Shown here: positions 45,901 to 55,047 of the stretch, in pieces
Numbering within the stretch: position 1 is the first letter of the stretch
Layout of the letters: each line of letters begins with the position of its first letter
NCBI RefSeq assembly: GCF_023343835.1
Contig: NC_064433.1
Coordinates: forward strand, 181,429,777-181,493,776
DNA from: Lagopus muta
Taxonomy: Eukaryota > Chordata > Aves > Galliformes > Phasianidae
Direction of reading: 5' to 3'
DNA length: 64,000 nt
Position numbers and translations under genes: made by a program
The notes under the pieces: generated by a model
Told to the model about the DNA's origin: nothing
Seen by the model: the letters and a program-made list of their open reading frames with translations, nothing else
The model's database searches: none

Positions 45901-47621
45901 TGTCACATCTTCTCAGATACCATCAGAAGATGAATAGGATAAGGATGAAAATCAAAGAATCAGAGAATTTTAGGGGTTGAAAGGGACCCCTAGAGATCAG
46001 TAAGTCTAATCCCTCTGCTAAAGCAGGTTCCCTTACAGTAAGCTGCACAGGTAGCCATCCAGCCAGGTGTGAATATCTTCAAAGGAGACACCACAACCTC
46101 TCTGGGCAGCCTGTTCCAGTGCTCTGTCATCCTCGCTGTAAAGAAGTTCTGTAAAGAAGTCCTGCACATTTGTGTGGAATTTCTTATGTTCCAGTTTTTG
46201 GCCATTGCTCCTTGTCCTGTCACTGCACACCACTGGAAAATATTTATAAACATTGATCAGATCCCCCCTCAGTCTTCTTTAGGCTGAACAGATCCATGTC
46301 TCTCAGCCTTTCCTAATATGGAAGATGCCCCAGGATCTGTATCATCTTTGTCACCCTAATAATCCTTAAATACAAAGTTAGACAACAGAACGTTCTGAAG
46401 GGGAGGATATTGAGATTAGCTACAAGATATACTGGTAGTTGAACTCCTCATTATTTGGGAATGTTGGTGCTAAATCCTTGTCAGGAATCCAGTCAGCCAG
46501 CTTTTACTTGCAAAAACAGTTCCTGGCCAGTGTCCTACTCATGCTAGCCAGGTGCTTAAGGAATCTGTCATGTGATGTTTGCATGTGGCTTGCTTGGAAT
46601 AAAAGACCTTCCTGCCTTACTTGGAATAAGAATTTTCAGTTTGGATCTCACAACATCCAGAGAAGAATTGAGTACTGAGTTATTTCTTCATTTCAAATTT
46701 AACATTGTAAAATAGCCTCAATGGAAGCAAGTGAAAGAGGCTTGCAGCAGAATATCCAGCAAAGCGATGGCTGGGGTAGTGTTTGGTCTGGAGATGTCTG
46801 AGTGTGAGTCCCTCTTCCAGCTCAGACTGAGAGAAATAGGTGATACAAGATAAGCCATCCCACTGGAGAGACCACACATTGCTAAAGCTCTAATAGGATT
46901 CTAGACAACATAAAGGTCATAGGTCTTTAAGAAAAACTTTAAAAATTGGTACTTCCTAGAGAAGGCAGGTGAAAGGGTTCCTATGTGTAGCAGTTGCTTT
47001 CTAGCAACAAGGGCCTATGAAATTTAACATTATCAGCATATCCAGATATGATCACAGTCAGAGCTATGGGAAACCTCGAAAGAGAAAATGCAGTCCTTGG
47101 GGCAATGTTTGAATATCATCTAGTAAACAAGGCATTGAGACTTCTTTTGTTGAACATGAGCATAAAATAAAAGCTTGAATAATTTTTAATAACTCTGTTG
47201 TTCATGGTACATGTAATAAGTGAGTTCTCATGCTAGTGGGTCTGACTTTTTTAGGACATGTCATTTAGCTATATTTATGATTTTTGCCTTGGAATTTTAT
47301 TTTAATAGAGAATAGCAAGTTATCCTCATTATTGGTTCAAGGAATATTGTATTAAGATATAATATGGATGTGTGAGCTGATGGATGTGTGAGCTAAGTGA
47401 TTGATAGCATTTTTATTTGGCTGCACTGCTGATAGCCTTACTTGTTTGTATTTTATTAAATCCAGCTAGTGAAACAGCTCCATCTCTTCTGTCTGAACAC
47501 ATTTCTCCAGTCCCGTGCACTGAGCGTTGAGTTCCCCGAGATGATGTCAGAGGTGATTGCTGCACAGCTGCCCAAGATTCTGGCAGGGATGGTGAAACCT
47601 CTTCTCTTTCACAAGAAGTGA
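11822..47621 (+). CDS. PGR: Progesterone receptor (PR-B form), eight spliced exons
   Basis: Ligand-activated nuclear transcription factor NR3C3, which binds progesterone and then progesterone response elements as a dimer. The coding sequence joins 11822-12999, 14256-14407, 27115-27231, 35975-36277, 37604-37748, 40554-40684, 44700-44857 and 47466-47621. This gives 2340 nt, 779 residues plus TGA. Domains: N-terminal activation region 1-393 with an acidic tract at 48-73 and a SUMO motif I286-K287-E288-E289; zinc finger 1 C414/C417/C431/C434; zinc finger 2 C450/C456/C466/C469; basic hinge from R484; ligand-binding domain to K779. Steroid-contact residues known from human PR are kept: N565, Q571, W601, M605, R612, C737 and T740. 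The start is the first in-frame AUG, with A at -3. Chicken PR is 786 residues as I remember it; the seven missing residues lie before Met121. Cys568 replaces human Gly722. Confidence 0.98.
12182..12999 (+). CDS. PGR: Internal start of the PR-A isoform (exon 1 part)
   Basis: ATG at 12182 is Met121, followed by [10 protein letters not shown]. Translation from here gives a 659-residue receptor sharing all downstream exons. Chicken PR-A is known to begin at an internal Met (128 in the 786-residue protein), and 786-127 is also 659, so the two match exactly. The context is weak (CCT before the ATG, with C at -3), which fits isoform production by separate mRNAs or leaky initiation rather than a strong start. 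Confidence 0.9.
13000..14255 (+). other. PGR intron 1 (1256 bp)
   Basis: Begins GTAAGG and ends TTTTCAAG. It contains the tail of the CpG island to about 13130 and the 14-bp minisatellite at 13651-13770. The rest is AT-rich sequence in which I see no gene or known repeat. Confidence 0.9.
13651..13770 (+). repeat. 14-bp minisatellite in PGR intron 1
   Basis: About 8.6 near-perfect copies of CTTTTCACTTTTGG in 120 bp. The two overlapping open frames through it (FTFGFSLLA-type repeats) exist only because the unit lacks stop codons in those frames. They are not genes. Confidence 0.97.
14256..14407 (+). CDS. PGR: PGR coding exon 2: first zinc finger
   Basis: A 152-nt exon encoding residues 393-443 and one base of Gly444. 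It contains [20 protein letters not shown] and the finger C414-C417-C431-C434. The P-box is CGSCKV (G432, S433, V436), the signature of the glucocorticoid, progesterone, androgen and mineralocorticoid receptor group, which sets recognition of the AGAACA half-site. Acceptor TTTTCAAG|G, donor GGAAG|GTACTA. Confidence 0.98.
14793..14821. repeat. T11-A18 palindromic homopolymer
   Basis: Eleven T run directly into eighteen A, giving a perfect inverted repeat with no loop. It can form a cruciform or hairpin and is prone to replication slippage. Confidence 0.9.
18576..18682 (+). mobile_element. CR1 3' end in intron 2
   Basis: The CR1 3' tail: GGGAGGTTGGAACTTTATGA, then CAAGGTCCTTTCCAACCTGA, then CATTCTGCGATTCTTTT. 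It is a short 5'-truncated copy in the sense orientation to PGR. Confidence 0.88.
19411..19434. repeat. (TTTA)n microsatellite
   Basis: Six TTTA units in intron 2. Confidence 0.9.
19651..20171 (-). mobile_element. Galluhop-like mariner element, internally deleted
   Basis: A cut-and-paste transposon of the Tc1/mariner class. The left terminal repeat (19651-19673, GGTTGTTCTGAAAGTAATGC) matches in inverted form the right end at 20149-20171 (GGCATTACATTTGGAGCAGC), more diverged. A TA dinucleotide flanks the left end as expected; the right-hand TA is not clear. The minus strand at 19805-20041 keeps an N-terminal transposase remnant with [17 protein letters not shown], the mariner helix-turn-helix block. 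At about 521 bp against a usual 1.2-1.3 kb, and without the catalytic domain, it cannot encode active transposase. The family name is from memory. Confidence 0.85.
19805..20041 (-). pseudogene. Mariner transposase N-terminal remnant
   Basis: An open frame of 78 codons. It contains [20 protein letters not shown] and [17 protein letters not shown], similar to the N-terminal DNA-binding part of mariner transposases. No DD34D catalytic residues follow, because the frame ends inside the deleted element. The length is less than a quarter of the roughly 345 residues usual for the family. Its fate is that of the element at 19651-20171: a non-functional fossil inside PGR intron 2, antisense to the gene. 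Confidence 0.75.
21604..21714 (+). repeat. Unidentified 110-bp dispersed repeat, copy A
   Basis: About 110 bp closely matching, in inverted orientation, 22802-22914 (roughly four bases in five identical by eye). The shared core is TTTGTGTGAGTGCATCTGTG. This copy carries AATAAA near 21698, which could make it the end of a retroelement or LTR. The family was not recognised. Confidence 0.7.
22802..22914 (-). repeat. Unidentified 110-bp dispersed repeat, copy B (inverted)
   Basis: The reverse complement reads through the same core as copy A, with substitutions but almost no length changes. Similarity ends sharply on both sides. The two copies are about 1.1 kb apart and could pair in the pre-mRNA. 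Confidence 0.7.
27115..27231 (+). CDS. PGR: PGR coding exon 3: second zinc finger
   Basis: A 117-nt exon encoding residues 444-482 and one base of Gly483. It contains [20 protein letters not shown] and [18 protein letters not shown]. Zinc ligands are C450, C456, C466 and C469. The D-box (A451-D455) mediates dimer contact on the response element. Acceptor CTTACAG|GG, donor GGGAG|GTGAGC. The sequence matches mammalian PR almost residue for residue. Confidence 0.98.
27550..27666 (+). mobile_element. CR1 3' end with flanking 9-bp direct repeat
   Basis: The CR1 tail spans 27559-27657 (TTGGACTCGATGATCTCTGG, GGTCCCTTCCAACCCC, then two ATTCTGTG-type octamers). It is bounded by exact CAGAGATCA copies at 27550-27558 and 27658-27666, a likely target-site duplication. 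The intact tail and flanks suggest one of the youngest CR1 insertions in the window. Confidence 0.88.
28980..29730. other. GC-rich block of unknown origin in intron 3
   Basis: A sharp island of C- and G-rich, CTGCAG-rich sequence in an AT-rich intron. It carries long overlapping open frames on both strands: + 29068-29727 (219 codons), + 29259-29744 (161) and - 29113-29652 (179). None resembles a known protein, and the peptides are low-complexity (A, P, S, L, C, W-rich). I infer a dispersed repeat or retroposed segment rather than a nested gene. Confidence 0.5.
29805..30012 (-). mobile_element. CR1 3' end, antisense in intron 3
   Basis: The reverse-complement CR1 tail is visible: AAGTCCAACCCC, then CTGCCCTGGGCAGCCTGTTG and CACCATCCTCTGGTGAGGAA. 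The terminal octamers are diverged (ATAAAATCC). Confidence 0.85.
31102..31230. repeat. AT-rich tract with 16-bp direct repeats
   Basis: TTCTATAGTATTTAAT occurs at 31102-31117 and again at 31197-31212. Between and after the copies is a mixture of TTTAATAT and TTTAATTT units, almost wholly A and T. Confidence 0.9.
33325..33702 (+). mobile_element. CR1 3' portion, sense in intron 3
   Basis: Contains the end of the CR1 polymerase region (GACCTCACCTGGAGTACTGT), GGTCCAGAGGAGGGCCAC, then the 3' tail GATGACCTTAAAGGTCCCTT and CGATTCCATGATTCTATG. It has internal deletions and is 5'-truncated. Confidence 0.9.
35975..36277 (+). CDS. PGR: PGR coding exon 4: hinge and start of ligand-binding domain
   Basis: A 303-nt exon encoding residues 483-583 and one base of Gly584. 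It starts with the basic hinge [13 protein letters not shown], part of the nuclear localisation signal, and runs into helices 1-3 of the ligand-binding domain ([20 protein letters not shown]). N565 and Q571 correspond to human N719 and Q725. Residue 568 is Cys (TGT at 36229-36231), where human PR has Gly722. The exon is one codon shorter than the human equivalent as I remember it, in the hinge near VALQQP. Donor ACCAG|GTAATA. Confidence 0.98.
36278..37603 (+). other. PGR intron 4 (1326 bp)
   Basis: Contains one sense-strand CR1 3' portion (36910-37279). The rest is AT-rich without recognisable features. Confidence 0.9.
36910..37279 (+). mobile_element. CR1 3' portion in intron 4
   Basis: The recognisable CR1 order is GGGATTGCTCAGTCCGGAGA, GTTCAGGTTGGATGTTAG, AACAGGCTGCCCAAGG, TTGGACTAGATGATCCTAG, ending at TATGATTCTATGC. 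It is 5'-truncated. Confidence 0.9.
37604..37748 (+). CDS. PGR: PGR coding exon 5: ligand-binding domain
   Basis: A 145-nt exon encoding residues 584-631 and two bases of Glu632. It contains the nuclear receptor signature [20 protein letters not shown] and [17 protein letters not shown]601, M605, R612 and F624 match the human steroid-contact positions W755, M759, R766 and F778; R612 would hold the C3 ketone of progesterone together with Q571. Acceptor TTCCAG|GA, donor ATGA|GTAAGT. Confidence 0.98.
37749..40553 (+). other. PGR intron 5 (2.8 kb)
   Basis: Contains a short CR1 tail at 39217-39341. The rest is AT-rich with no recognised gene or repeat. It ends in a pyrimidine tract and GTGTAAG, a less usual acceptor. 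Confidence 0.9.
39217..39341 (+). mobile_element. CR1 3' end in intron 5
   Basis: A tail of the CR1 family: AGGGGGGGTTGGAACTGTAC, AAAGGTGCCTTCCAACCCAA, CATTCTATGATTCTATG. It is short and 5'-truncated. Confidence 0.9.
40554..40684 (+). CDS. PGR: PGR coding exon 6: ligand-binding domain
   Basis: A 131-nt exon encoding residues 632-675 and one base of Ile676. It contains [20 protein letters not shown] and [15 protein letters not shown], helices 6-8 of the ligand-binding fold. The acceptor is GTGTAAG|A. A second AG (CAG) ends four bases inside the exon at 40557; using it would shift the frame and stop after two codons. Donor ACAA|GTAAGC. Confidence 0.97.
40685..44699 (+). other. PGR intron 6 (4.0 kb)
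   Basis: AT-rich. The only recognised repeats are short TA runs near 43130 and the (TATCTA)n tract at 43388-43450. No CR1 or gene was seen. Confidence 0.9.
43388..43450. repeat. (TATCTA)n-type microsatellite
   Basis: Imperfect hexamer units TATCTA and TTTCTA in intron 6. Confidence 0.85.
44700..44857 (+). CDS. PGR: PGR coding exon 7: ligand-binding domain
   Basis: A 158-nt exon encoding residues 676-728. It contains [40 protein letters not shown] and [12 protein letters not shown], which form helices 9-10 and the start of the dimer-side surface. Acceptor TTTTCAG|T; donor TGAT|GTAAGT, falling between codons. Confidence 0.98.
44858..47465 (+). other. PGR intron 7 (2.6 kb)
   Basis: Contains an antisense CR1 3' portion (45952-46355) and a T-rich stretch near 45660-45690. 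The part at 46430-46680 has two AATAA-type motifs near 46600-46630 but no recognisable retroelement ends. Nothing else was identified. Confidence 0.88.
45952..46355 (-). mobile_element. CR1 3' portion, antisense in intron 7
   Basis: It starts with AAAGAATCAGAGAATTTTAG and AAAGGGACCCCTAGAGATCA. It continues through CTCTGGGCAGCCTGTTCCAG and the reverse complement of CR1 3' UTR (CATGTCTCTCAGCCTTTCCT). It is about 400 bp and 5'-truncated. Confidence 0.9.
47466..47621 (+). CDS. PGR: PGR coding exon 8: end of ligand-binding domain, AF-2
   Basis: Encodes residues 729-779 and the TGA at 47619-47621. It contains [20 protein letters not shown], then the activation helix [19 protein letters not shown], and ends in [10 protein letters not shown], the conserved C-terminus of progesterone receptors. 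C737 and T740 match human C891 and T894; F736 replaces human Tyr890. M755 matches human M909. Acceptor AAATCCAG|C. The reverse strand frame here is a shadow. Confidence 0.98.
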   Translation, partial: LVKQLHLFCLNTFLQSRALSVEFPEMMSEVIAAQLPKILAGMVKPLLFHKK

Positions 47622-49340
47622 AATGTCTTTTCTCTTCCCATAGGGATGATTTCTGGGTCGGTTTTTGTTTGTTTATTTTGGTCAAGATTTTGCAATGTCA
47701 GGACTTCAGTGTATTTGTCATACCCTGCCTACTGCTTTGTACTTGTAACATACACAAGCCATTTAAGCTTGATGTACATATCGTGAGTTCCTGATTCCTT
47801 AGCTGCAAAAATCACAACAGTCGGAAGAAATGTTTTGTAAACTTGGGTAGATTGCTATTTAGATATGCGTAAGAATGACAATAGAGTTTTCAGATTTCTA
47901 AGAGCAGTTATCTTACACATTTTTCTTACATATTACACACTTTCAAATTTCTGATATGTCATGGTGAAAACTTTTTAATACATTGTGTGCATGTGTACAC
48001 GTGGGCATGCGCATGGTCCTGAAGTTTTTGAGGGAATTAAAATGTATATTGCCCACACTTTCTCACGGATATTTGACTTTTTATTTACTAATCTGCTTCA
48101 CAGAAATATCCTTTCAAAGTCAGCTGTTCAAGTTTAAGTAGATACCACTGCAATGCCTTCATGAGTAACTAAAGCGCTCTCTGTAAAACATGTGAATATG
48201 GATTCATGTTCTTCTCTGTGCTCATACTGTATTGAAATTCTGATACCAGTGTGCTTCTTTCTGCATCATTCAGTGCAGTTCTTCAAAAATCAGAAAGCAG
48301 AGGAAAATTTCAGTATATATTACACCAGAAGTAAGATGTATGTAAACCCACACGGCTTCAGTTTGTGTTATTTTCCTTTAAAGTTTGGCACTTAGTAAAG
48401 CTGAAACACATTGTTGTAATCTTAAATTTAGCAACTTAAAAATTATGTATTTCAGAAGTTTTAAATAGAAATATTTTCCGTGACTCTCAATAATCTTGCT
48501 GGTTTGAATTCCTCCGTATGCTTAACCAACACTACCATCAAATTTTAGAGAGGTTAGAAACAAAAAGAAGTGGAAAATATGACCACAAACAATTTGATAT
48601 ACTTAACATTCATCTTAATACATTTAGTGAAGCTACATATTTGTACTTCGAAGGCGTGCTGTTTTAGTTGGAGTAACTGTATGAGGAGTTGGGCTAAACT
48701 AGCATTATACATTCATGAAGAATGTTTGGTTTTCCTGGAAATGAAATATTTGACTAAAAACAATAATGCGATGGTTGTTGCTCCTTTTGTATGGACATGA
48801 AGCTACTTATATTTGAGGCAGTAAACTGCTGATATATTCAGATGAAGAGATGGATAAGCCCAAGAAGAATTTAGATTATTAAAATCTGATGAATTTTTGC
48901 CAGTCACTAAAGACAATACCCAGCTTCTCTAGCATTAATCAGTGTAGGAAATTGCAAGTCCTGGATAACTGCTGGCCATATACTATTGCTTTTCCCCATT
49001 AGACACTGGATGCATCCATTGTGGTAGCATTCTGCTTATGGTATGTAATATGGGATGAATGGACTTGTCTTTGTCAGGTAAGCTAAGGCCCACCAAGAGG
49101 AAGCTACATAACAGATAGGAATAGAAGTTTCCTACATAGTACAAAACCTACTGGAGTTGTGGCAAAGAAGTGACCCAAGGAAAAATGGTCTAAGCAGACT
49201 TTTGTGCCTGTTTACTAGGTTCGTAACTTTTAACTGCCCCTAAACAAGCTATTTCTTACTTATTCAATACTGTCTGACTTTCAACTGTCATCCTTAAAGC
49301 AATTGTGTTTTAATAAATAACACAAAATTCTGTTTCTACA
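47622..49340 (+). other. PGR: Probable PGR 3' UTR
   Basis: AT-rich sequence directly after the stop codon and free of CR1 until 49541. A canonical AATAAA lies at 49312-49317, followed by GT-rich sequence (AAGTTTGTTTTCTTTAA), giving a 3' UTR of about 1.7 kb and a gene of about 38 kb. That matches the size I remember for the chicken gene. An earlier ATTAAA at 48036-48041 and a later AATAAA at 50886-50891 are alternatives. The end is inferred. Confidence 0.55.
49312..49317 (+). terminator. Candidate PGR polyadenylation signal
   Basis: AATAAA with a GT- and T-rich downstream stretch within about 50 bases. It is the first canonical hexamer seen after the stop codon. Confidence 0.5.
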
Positions 49341-49540
49341 TATCAAAGTTTGTTTTCTTTAATTTTCTTTGTATTTACATTCAGTTATACAGTTGTCCAT
49401 TTCAACCATTCATCTTTTGTGTAACAACATTTTCATGCATTCCTTGGGGGTTTAAGCATATGATTTACCAGAATAACCAGACTTTCTATGTTAGCTAAGA
49501 TTAAACTTCCCATACTAAAAGTGGTTCCACAACACAAGAC

Positions 49541-50130
49541 AAAATCACAGGATGCTAGGGGCTGGAAGGGACCTCTGGAGATCATCCAGTCCAACCCCCT
49601 GTTAAAGCAGGTTTCCTACAGGAGGATGCACAAGGAAGTGTCCTGCAGGTTTTGAACATCTTCAGAAAAGGAGACTCCACAACTTCTCTGGGCAGCCTGT
49701 TCCAGTGCTGTCACCCTCCCAGTAAGGATGTTCTTTCTCATGTTCAGATGGAAATTCCTGTTTCCCAGTTTGTGCCCAGTTCCCCTTGTTCTGTCACAGG
49801 GAACCACCAAAAAAAGCCTGGCCTTATCTTATCTGGCCCTCTCAGTCTTTTCCAGGCTGAACAGTCCCACATCTCTCAGCCTTTCCTCGTCAGGAAGATG
49901 CTTCTCCAGATCCCAAACTGTATTTGTGATCCAACTCCCTTGGATTCTTTCCAGAAATTCCCTGTCTTTCTTGAACTGGAGAGCCCAGAACTGGACACTA
50001 CTCCAGATGTGGCCTCATCAGGGCAGAGTAGAGGGGGAAGGATCACCTCCCTTGCCCTGCTGGCCACACTCATAGTGCACTCCAGGATACCCTTGGCCTT
50101 CTTGGCCACAAGAGCACACTGCTGGCTCAT
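49541..50130 (-). mobile_element. CR1 3' portion, minus strand, about 590 bp
   Basis: It begins AAAATCACAGGATGCTAGGG and GGAAGGGACCTCTGGAGATC. Reverse-complement CR1 3' region follows: CTGGGCAGCCTGTTCCAGTG, TCTCAGCCTTTCCTCGTCAG, TGGACACTACTCCAGATGTG. It is one of the longer and better-preserved copies. The 220-codon + strand frame overlapping it is a by-product. Confidence 0.92.
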
Positions 50131-53100
50131 GGAACATCCTAATCCTGAAAACAGAAAACGGAGCAGGCATTATGTGTGCTTTAGGAATGCTCTGGATAAA
50201 TCAACATCTGCCTTTGCTGAAGCCCTAACATTTGTTCCAAGTGTCTGCTGTGTCACTGTCCCACAAGTAGGGCAGATTAGTTTGAAATTATCTACGTTTG
50301 TCTCAAAGGCATAATCCAAAAAGGAAGAAAAGATGTCTTTTGGGAATAGTTTACAAAGGTTACCACATTATCAAATGGTGTTTCTTGAAGATCTCTAACT
50401 CACAGAAAAAAATCCTGGAATTTCATGATCATGCTAAATGGTCCACTGCACAACTCAGGACAAACTTGGATAAATATGATTGCTAATTTATATATGATTG
50501 CTGATTTAATTTGAAAATCTTGCGTTCATTACTTGATTGTCTGAAGTTGGACAAAAGTAGTTTAAGATCTTCCAGCTTTGAACAGAGTTTATAAGGAGCC
50601 AATAGTCTCCATTCCGATGCCATCATTTGTTCCAGATTACACAGATGCCATTAACAGTAATCAGGACATCAGATTAATTTCTTCCTCATGGAAATCTCAT
50701 CCACTGTGACTTTTATTGCACATTTATCCAGGAAATGACTTGCAAACTTTTTTTCTTTTAGGGTTTTTTTTTTTACAGATGAAGGGGCTTTTTAGTTGCC
50801 TGTATTTCATTGCATTAATATTTCCTTAAAAATTAATTTTTTGTTTGTTTGTTTGTTTTTAACCTGAGTTTTACAAGTAGATGCAAATAAAGCAACTTAT
50901 TCTACTTCTCTCTGCATTGAATAAGTCATAGGAAGGCTGGGTCTTCTTGTGTTTCATTTTGCATTTTGGAAGGAAGGTGTTTCGGCAGACAGACTGTTTT
51001 GTTCTCTGGCACCTTGTCTAGGTGACACCAGAAGTTATTTATCTTATGATAAATAATTCCAGGTATGTATGCCTGAAACCCTCATACTCTACAGTTTACA
51101 TGTTTTTAACATAAAGCCTTTAGCATCGCCTTCTGCTGTTACTTAAGTGAGCAAAGAAAAGCATGAAGTCCACTGCTTTCTTTGCTTTCTACTGTTGTCA
51201 TTCAGCTTTGCAGAGGCATCACGAGCTCCAAGTACTGTCATTTCTGTTCTGAACATCAAGCTGCCTGGAGTGGCAGCCCTTTCTAGGACAGAGCCCAGGA
51301 GACCATTGGCGCTGCAAGCTCTCATCCCAGCTTGTTTCCCTTTGTGCCTGCTGGGGCCAAAGAAATACCAAGAGGTCCAATGCTTGTTGACAAGGATTGA
51401 TAAATCCTTTTGACAGCATTTATGGAAGGACAAATGTTGGTTTGTCCAGGATGGAGGCAAACAGAGCCTGAAAACCTTTTAGCAGGTTTCCTGTGGTTCT
51501 GCAGTGCTCTGTGTGTGCACCATAAACCGCAGCTCCAGAACTCCAGCTGTTCCTTCAGCTGTGGTCTCTGGTGTTGTACCTAAAACAGAGAAGCTGAGAC
51601 TGCACTCAACATTTTCAAAGACCATTTTCTATAGACCATTTTCTTATCAGTCAATGCTTTGTTATTACCTCAACACTCTTTTGCTGTGCTTTATGATGAT
51701 ATGCTAGTAATTCCATTTAATTGGGAAATTCAGCTTCTTTACTGTGCTCCTATCTAAAACAAATCTTTGTGTCAGTTACTGATAGCATATATATGCCAAA
51801 GGTGATGTCTAGATTACTGTAAATGTAACATATGGTAATATGTGCAGGATCCTTCCATGACTCCCACCTGCCCAGACTGTTGGCTCAACCCCAAGGCAGA
51901 AGGGTGTGGTGCTGCCCTCCTCCTGCCTCGTGTGCCAGTCATGGCGCACTGACCTCCCTTTCCTTCGGGTAAGTCAGCTTGCAGCCACGGAGTCAATGGC
52001 CAAAGCCCTTCCAAACTTCTATGGCTCAAAGGCCTGTGTATATATACTGCCAGGGTGGATTGTCAGCACTGCTGGATTTATTGGTTTGTGCAGCTTTGTG
52101 TCACGGTGACCTGACTTTTGAACACAGGAATTGTTTTTCATTTAGTTCTCTTTTCCCCCTTGGAAGATGAAAAGGAAAAAAAAAAAAAAAAAAGAGAAGT
52201 CATGTTTTAGATGTTTTCATATTGAAATTTATGAGTTGTTTTTTTAGATGTGTGCTATTAATTTGGTAGATTGACATTATTTGCATGTGGAATTATATTG
52301 TAGCTTTTCAGATGCTTGTACAGAAACATGCAGTAAAAGGTGGCTGTGTGAGTAATAATAACTTAAAAACTAATTGCCTGTAGTCCTTAAATAGAAAATC
52401 ATCCTCAGAAGGCACCCGTGCTGTTGGAACTGAAGTCCTTAATGCAGCAGTTGCAGAAATTTTAAGAATATGAACAGTACTTAAATACAAAATGAAAAAA
52501 AAAAAGTGCATTTTTTTAATTACATGCATTTATTTGATTATATTGAGGTGGTTTGAGCCCATGGTGCTCTGCGCCAAGTGTGTAAAGACTGCAACTTCTA
52601 TATAAAGACTATCAAGGAGTGGTGAAATGTCACTGAATTCTAGCTCATCATTTAAAGCTGGCGACATTTCAGCTTCTTGCAACCATGTGCTGTGCTCATT
52701 ATGAAAGCACCATCACAAGTCTGATAGTCATAGATCATGTCTTTCTGACCATGGAAACTAAATTAACCTCTCACCCCTACACGCACAATAGTTCCTCCAG
52801 TTCAGCATTCAGGCAGACCAGTGAGGAGGTTCTCACAGCGTCATTTACATGGTCTCAGTCTACTGCATTTTTCCCACAGCTCAGTTGAAATACCCACCCA
52901 TCTGGGCTGGTACTAGAAATTCCTTTTGTTGTATCAAGGAAGAAGAAATACATAATTTCCAGGAATCCCAGACTTCACATCACTAAGCCCTATGGCTGTC
53001 CACTTTCAAATGAAGTGGGGACAGATTGAATGAAAGCACCTGGTGGACAGAACAATATCTTTGCCATTGAGTTTTTTCAGGGATAACTGGGTGGCTCAGT

Positions 53101-54982
53101 GCAGGGAGTTTTGTGTTATACAGGTAAGACTGTTATAGACATGATTGTTGCTTCTTGGATGTACCATTTTCACATTTGCTATTTCTCATACACAAGATAA
53201 AAGTACAGTACTGCTTTTACACCTCATATTGTTGCTTTTTTTTTTGTCCAGTGTGACACATTAGTCATCTACAAAGCCCTCAAGTTAAGAACATTAGTAG
53301 CTAACACTGTAAGTCCATATCTTATATTTTGTACAAATATATACATATTACCAAATTATTTATTTTTGTGTGCATCATTATGAATTAAATGCACAGGTTT
53401 TCACAGTAGCTTAGAGAAAGTTAAGATCACAACTTTTATTGGACTGAAATTTCAGAGAGGAGTGGCTCGCAGTTACCAGTTGGAGCTGTCCTTTTGTTAG
53501 AAGTATTTGGAGATACCATCTCTGGAATGTGGCATTGTGCCTTCAGAATAGTGAGGTCAGAAGGGGAAAGAATACTTTCCCAACCATTTTCCTAGATGCT
53601 AGCAAAACTTGTGACAGTAGGATCTGGATTTTACTGGTCCACATAAGCACGTTCTTTTGTCTGCAAAGTATGGCATTCTTGCTAAATATAACATGCTATT
53701 AAACAGAAGCAATGAGCTGGCAGTGTCAGATAACATTTCATGTTACTTGAAATGCCCAAGGAGTCGGCACAGGGCGGCTGAAGCACCATGTCCAGGCTGG
53801 GTCTATCAGGCCAGCAACAAACACAAGCAATGAGGACATCCTTCTGGGGCCGCTGGCGCCACGCACTATGGGCTGCACCACTAAGGATCACCAGGCTTTT
53901 CACTGAACAATGTAACTGGCAATGTTATATGCCAGAGATCTACAGTACTGTCACATTATGCTGGCCAAATCTCTACCTACGGTTGCATGCAACAGAATCA
54001 GCACTGAGTTTTCTGTACCCTGCAGCTGGCAGTGACAGCTGCAGTCACCTTACACTGGGTGGGAGGGAGGAGCAGATGCCCTTAGCCAAGCTTTGTATCT
54101 GATCAAAGAACAAGGTTATCAACACCTGGTATTTAAGGAAGTCTGAAAGTTGGAAAATATTCTTTTAGGAAGTCATTTAAAGTATCCTCAAAGCCTTCTC
54201 TGAAGATAGCCATTGATTTTAAAAAATAAAGCACATTTGTAAAATGTTTATTATCACATCTTAAAAATCTGAAGTATTATAAAGCATTTTTTCTCCCTCC
54301 CCCAGCCAGGGTACTTTCTATCCCAAGATTACTGGGCTGGGCAGTGCATTAGCGCGTGGTGGAGGCGGTGTAATCCTGGGTGCAAAGTTCTGTAGAAAGC
54401 TAAATAATTCTTAAGTTCAAGGCACATTTAGACTGATGTTAGCATTTCTCTGTATATAACGTTCAGGAGAGTGGAAGATATAATTCATGGTTTCTTGCAT
54501 TTGTTTTATTTTTCTAAAAGGAGATTTGTATAAGATATCTGTATTTTCCAGCGAAGAGGAACTTGCATCTCTATATTTGTGCATCTGACACAGCTTTGAA
54601 GTATTTCTGTAAAGGTGCTGTCAAGCTGTGTTGTGTCAGGGCCAATAAACTGGAGATTTACTGTGCTCACAGCATGAGGAGTGCTTAAGTTCTTGGTAAC
54701 TGCTGGGCTGAAAGCAGAGCCACAAAATGGCAACTGACTGCAGTGAACAGAGGTGTGTTGGAGCCTCTGCAGCCATGGAGCACCTGGGGGGGCCGACTTC
54801 AGCTGGAGCTTTCTTTGCTTACTGACGTAGAAGATAAGGATCAGGAGCCCCAGCTCCACATGGACTGACCACCAAAGGGCCAGGTCCCAGCCTGCACCTG
54901 CTGCCTAGCTTTGGGGTAACCCTGATGATTCAGGGCCAGACCTGAGAATGAGGTGTCACTCCTTGCTCAGGACACATGAAAA
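50131..54982. other. Region downstream of PGR, no gene recognised
   Basis: AT-rich sequence with only short open frames that match nothing I recognise. It contains A-runs (52177-52195), a T-run near 53229, and slightly GC-richer patches near 51200-51400 and 53760-54080 whose nature I could not identify. Confidence 0.5.
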
Positions 54983-55025
54983 TGAGGATTGGAACTGGAT
55001 GATTTTTAGAGTTCATTCCAACCCA
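54983..55025 (+). mobile_element. CR1 terminal scrap
   Basis: Matches only the last part of the CR1 tail (GGATTGGAACTGGATGATTT, then GTTCATTCCAACCCAAG). It directly precedes a second, longer CR1 copy in the same orientation. Confidence 0.65.
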
Positions 55026-55047
55026 AGATATATACTAGTATGCAGAT

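Noticed and set aside
46430-46680. Possible solo LTR with two AATAA-type motifs
   Set aside because: No TG...CA ends, target duplication or known LTR motif could be confirmed by eye.
49652-50314. 220-codon plus-strand frame downstream of PGR
   Set aside because: It lies antisense to an obvious CR1 3' region and matches the reverse complement of other CR1 copies in the window.
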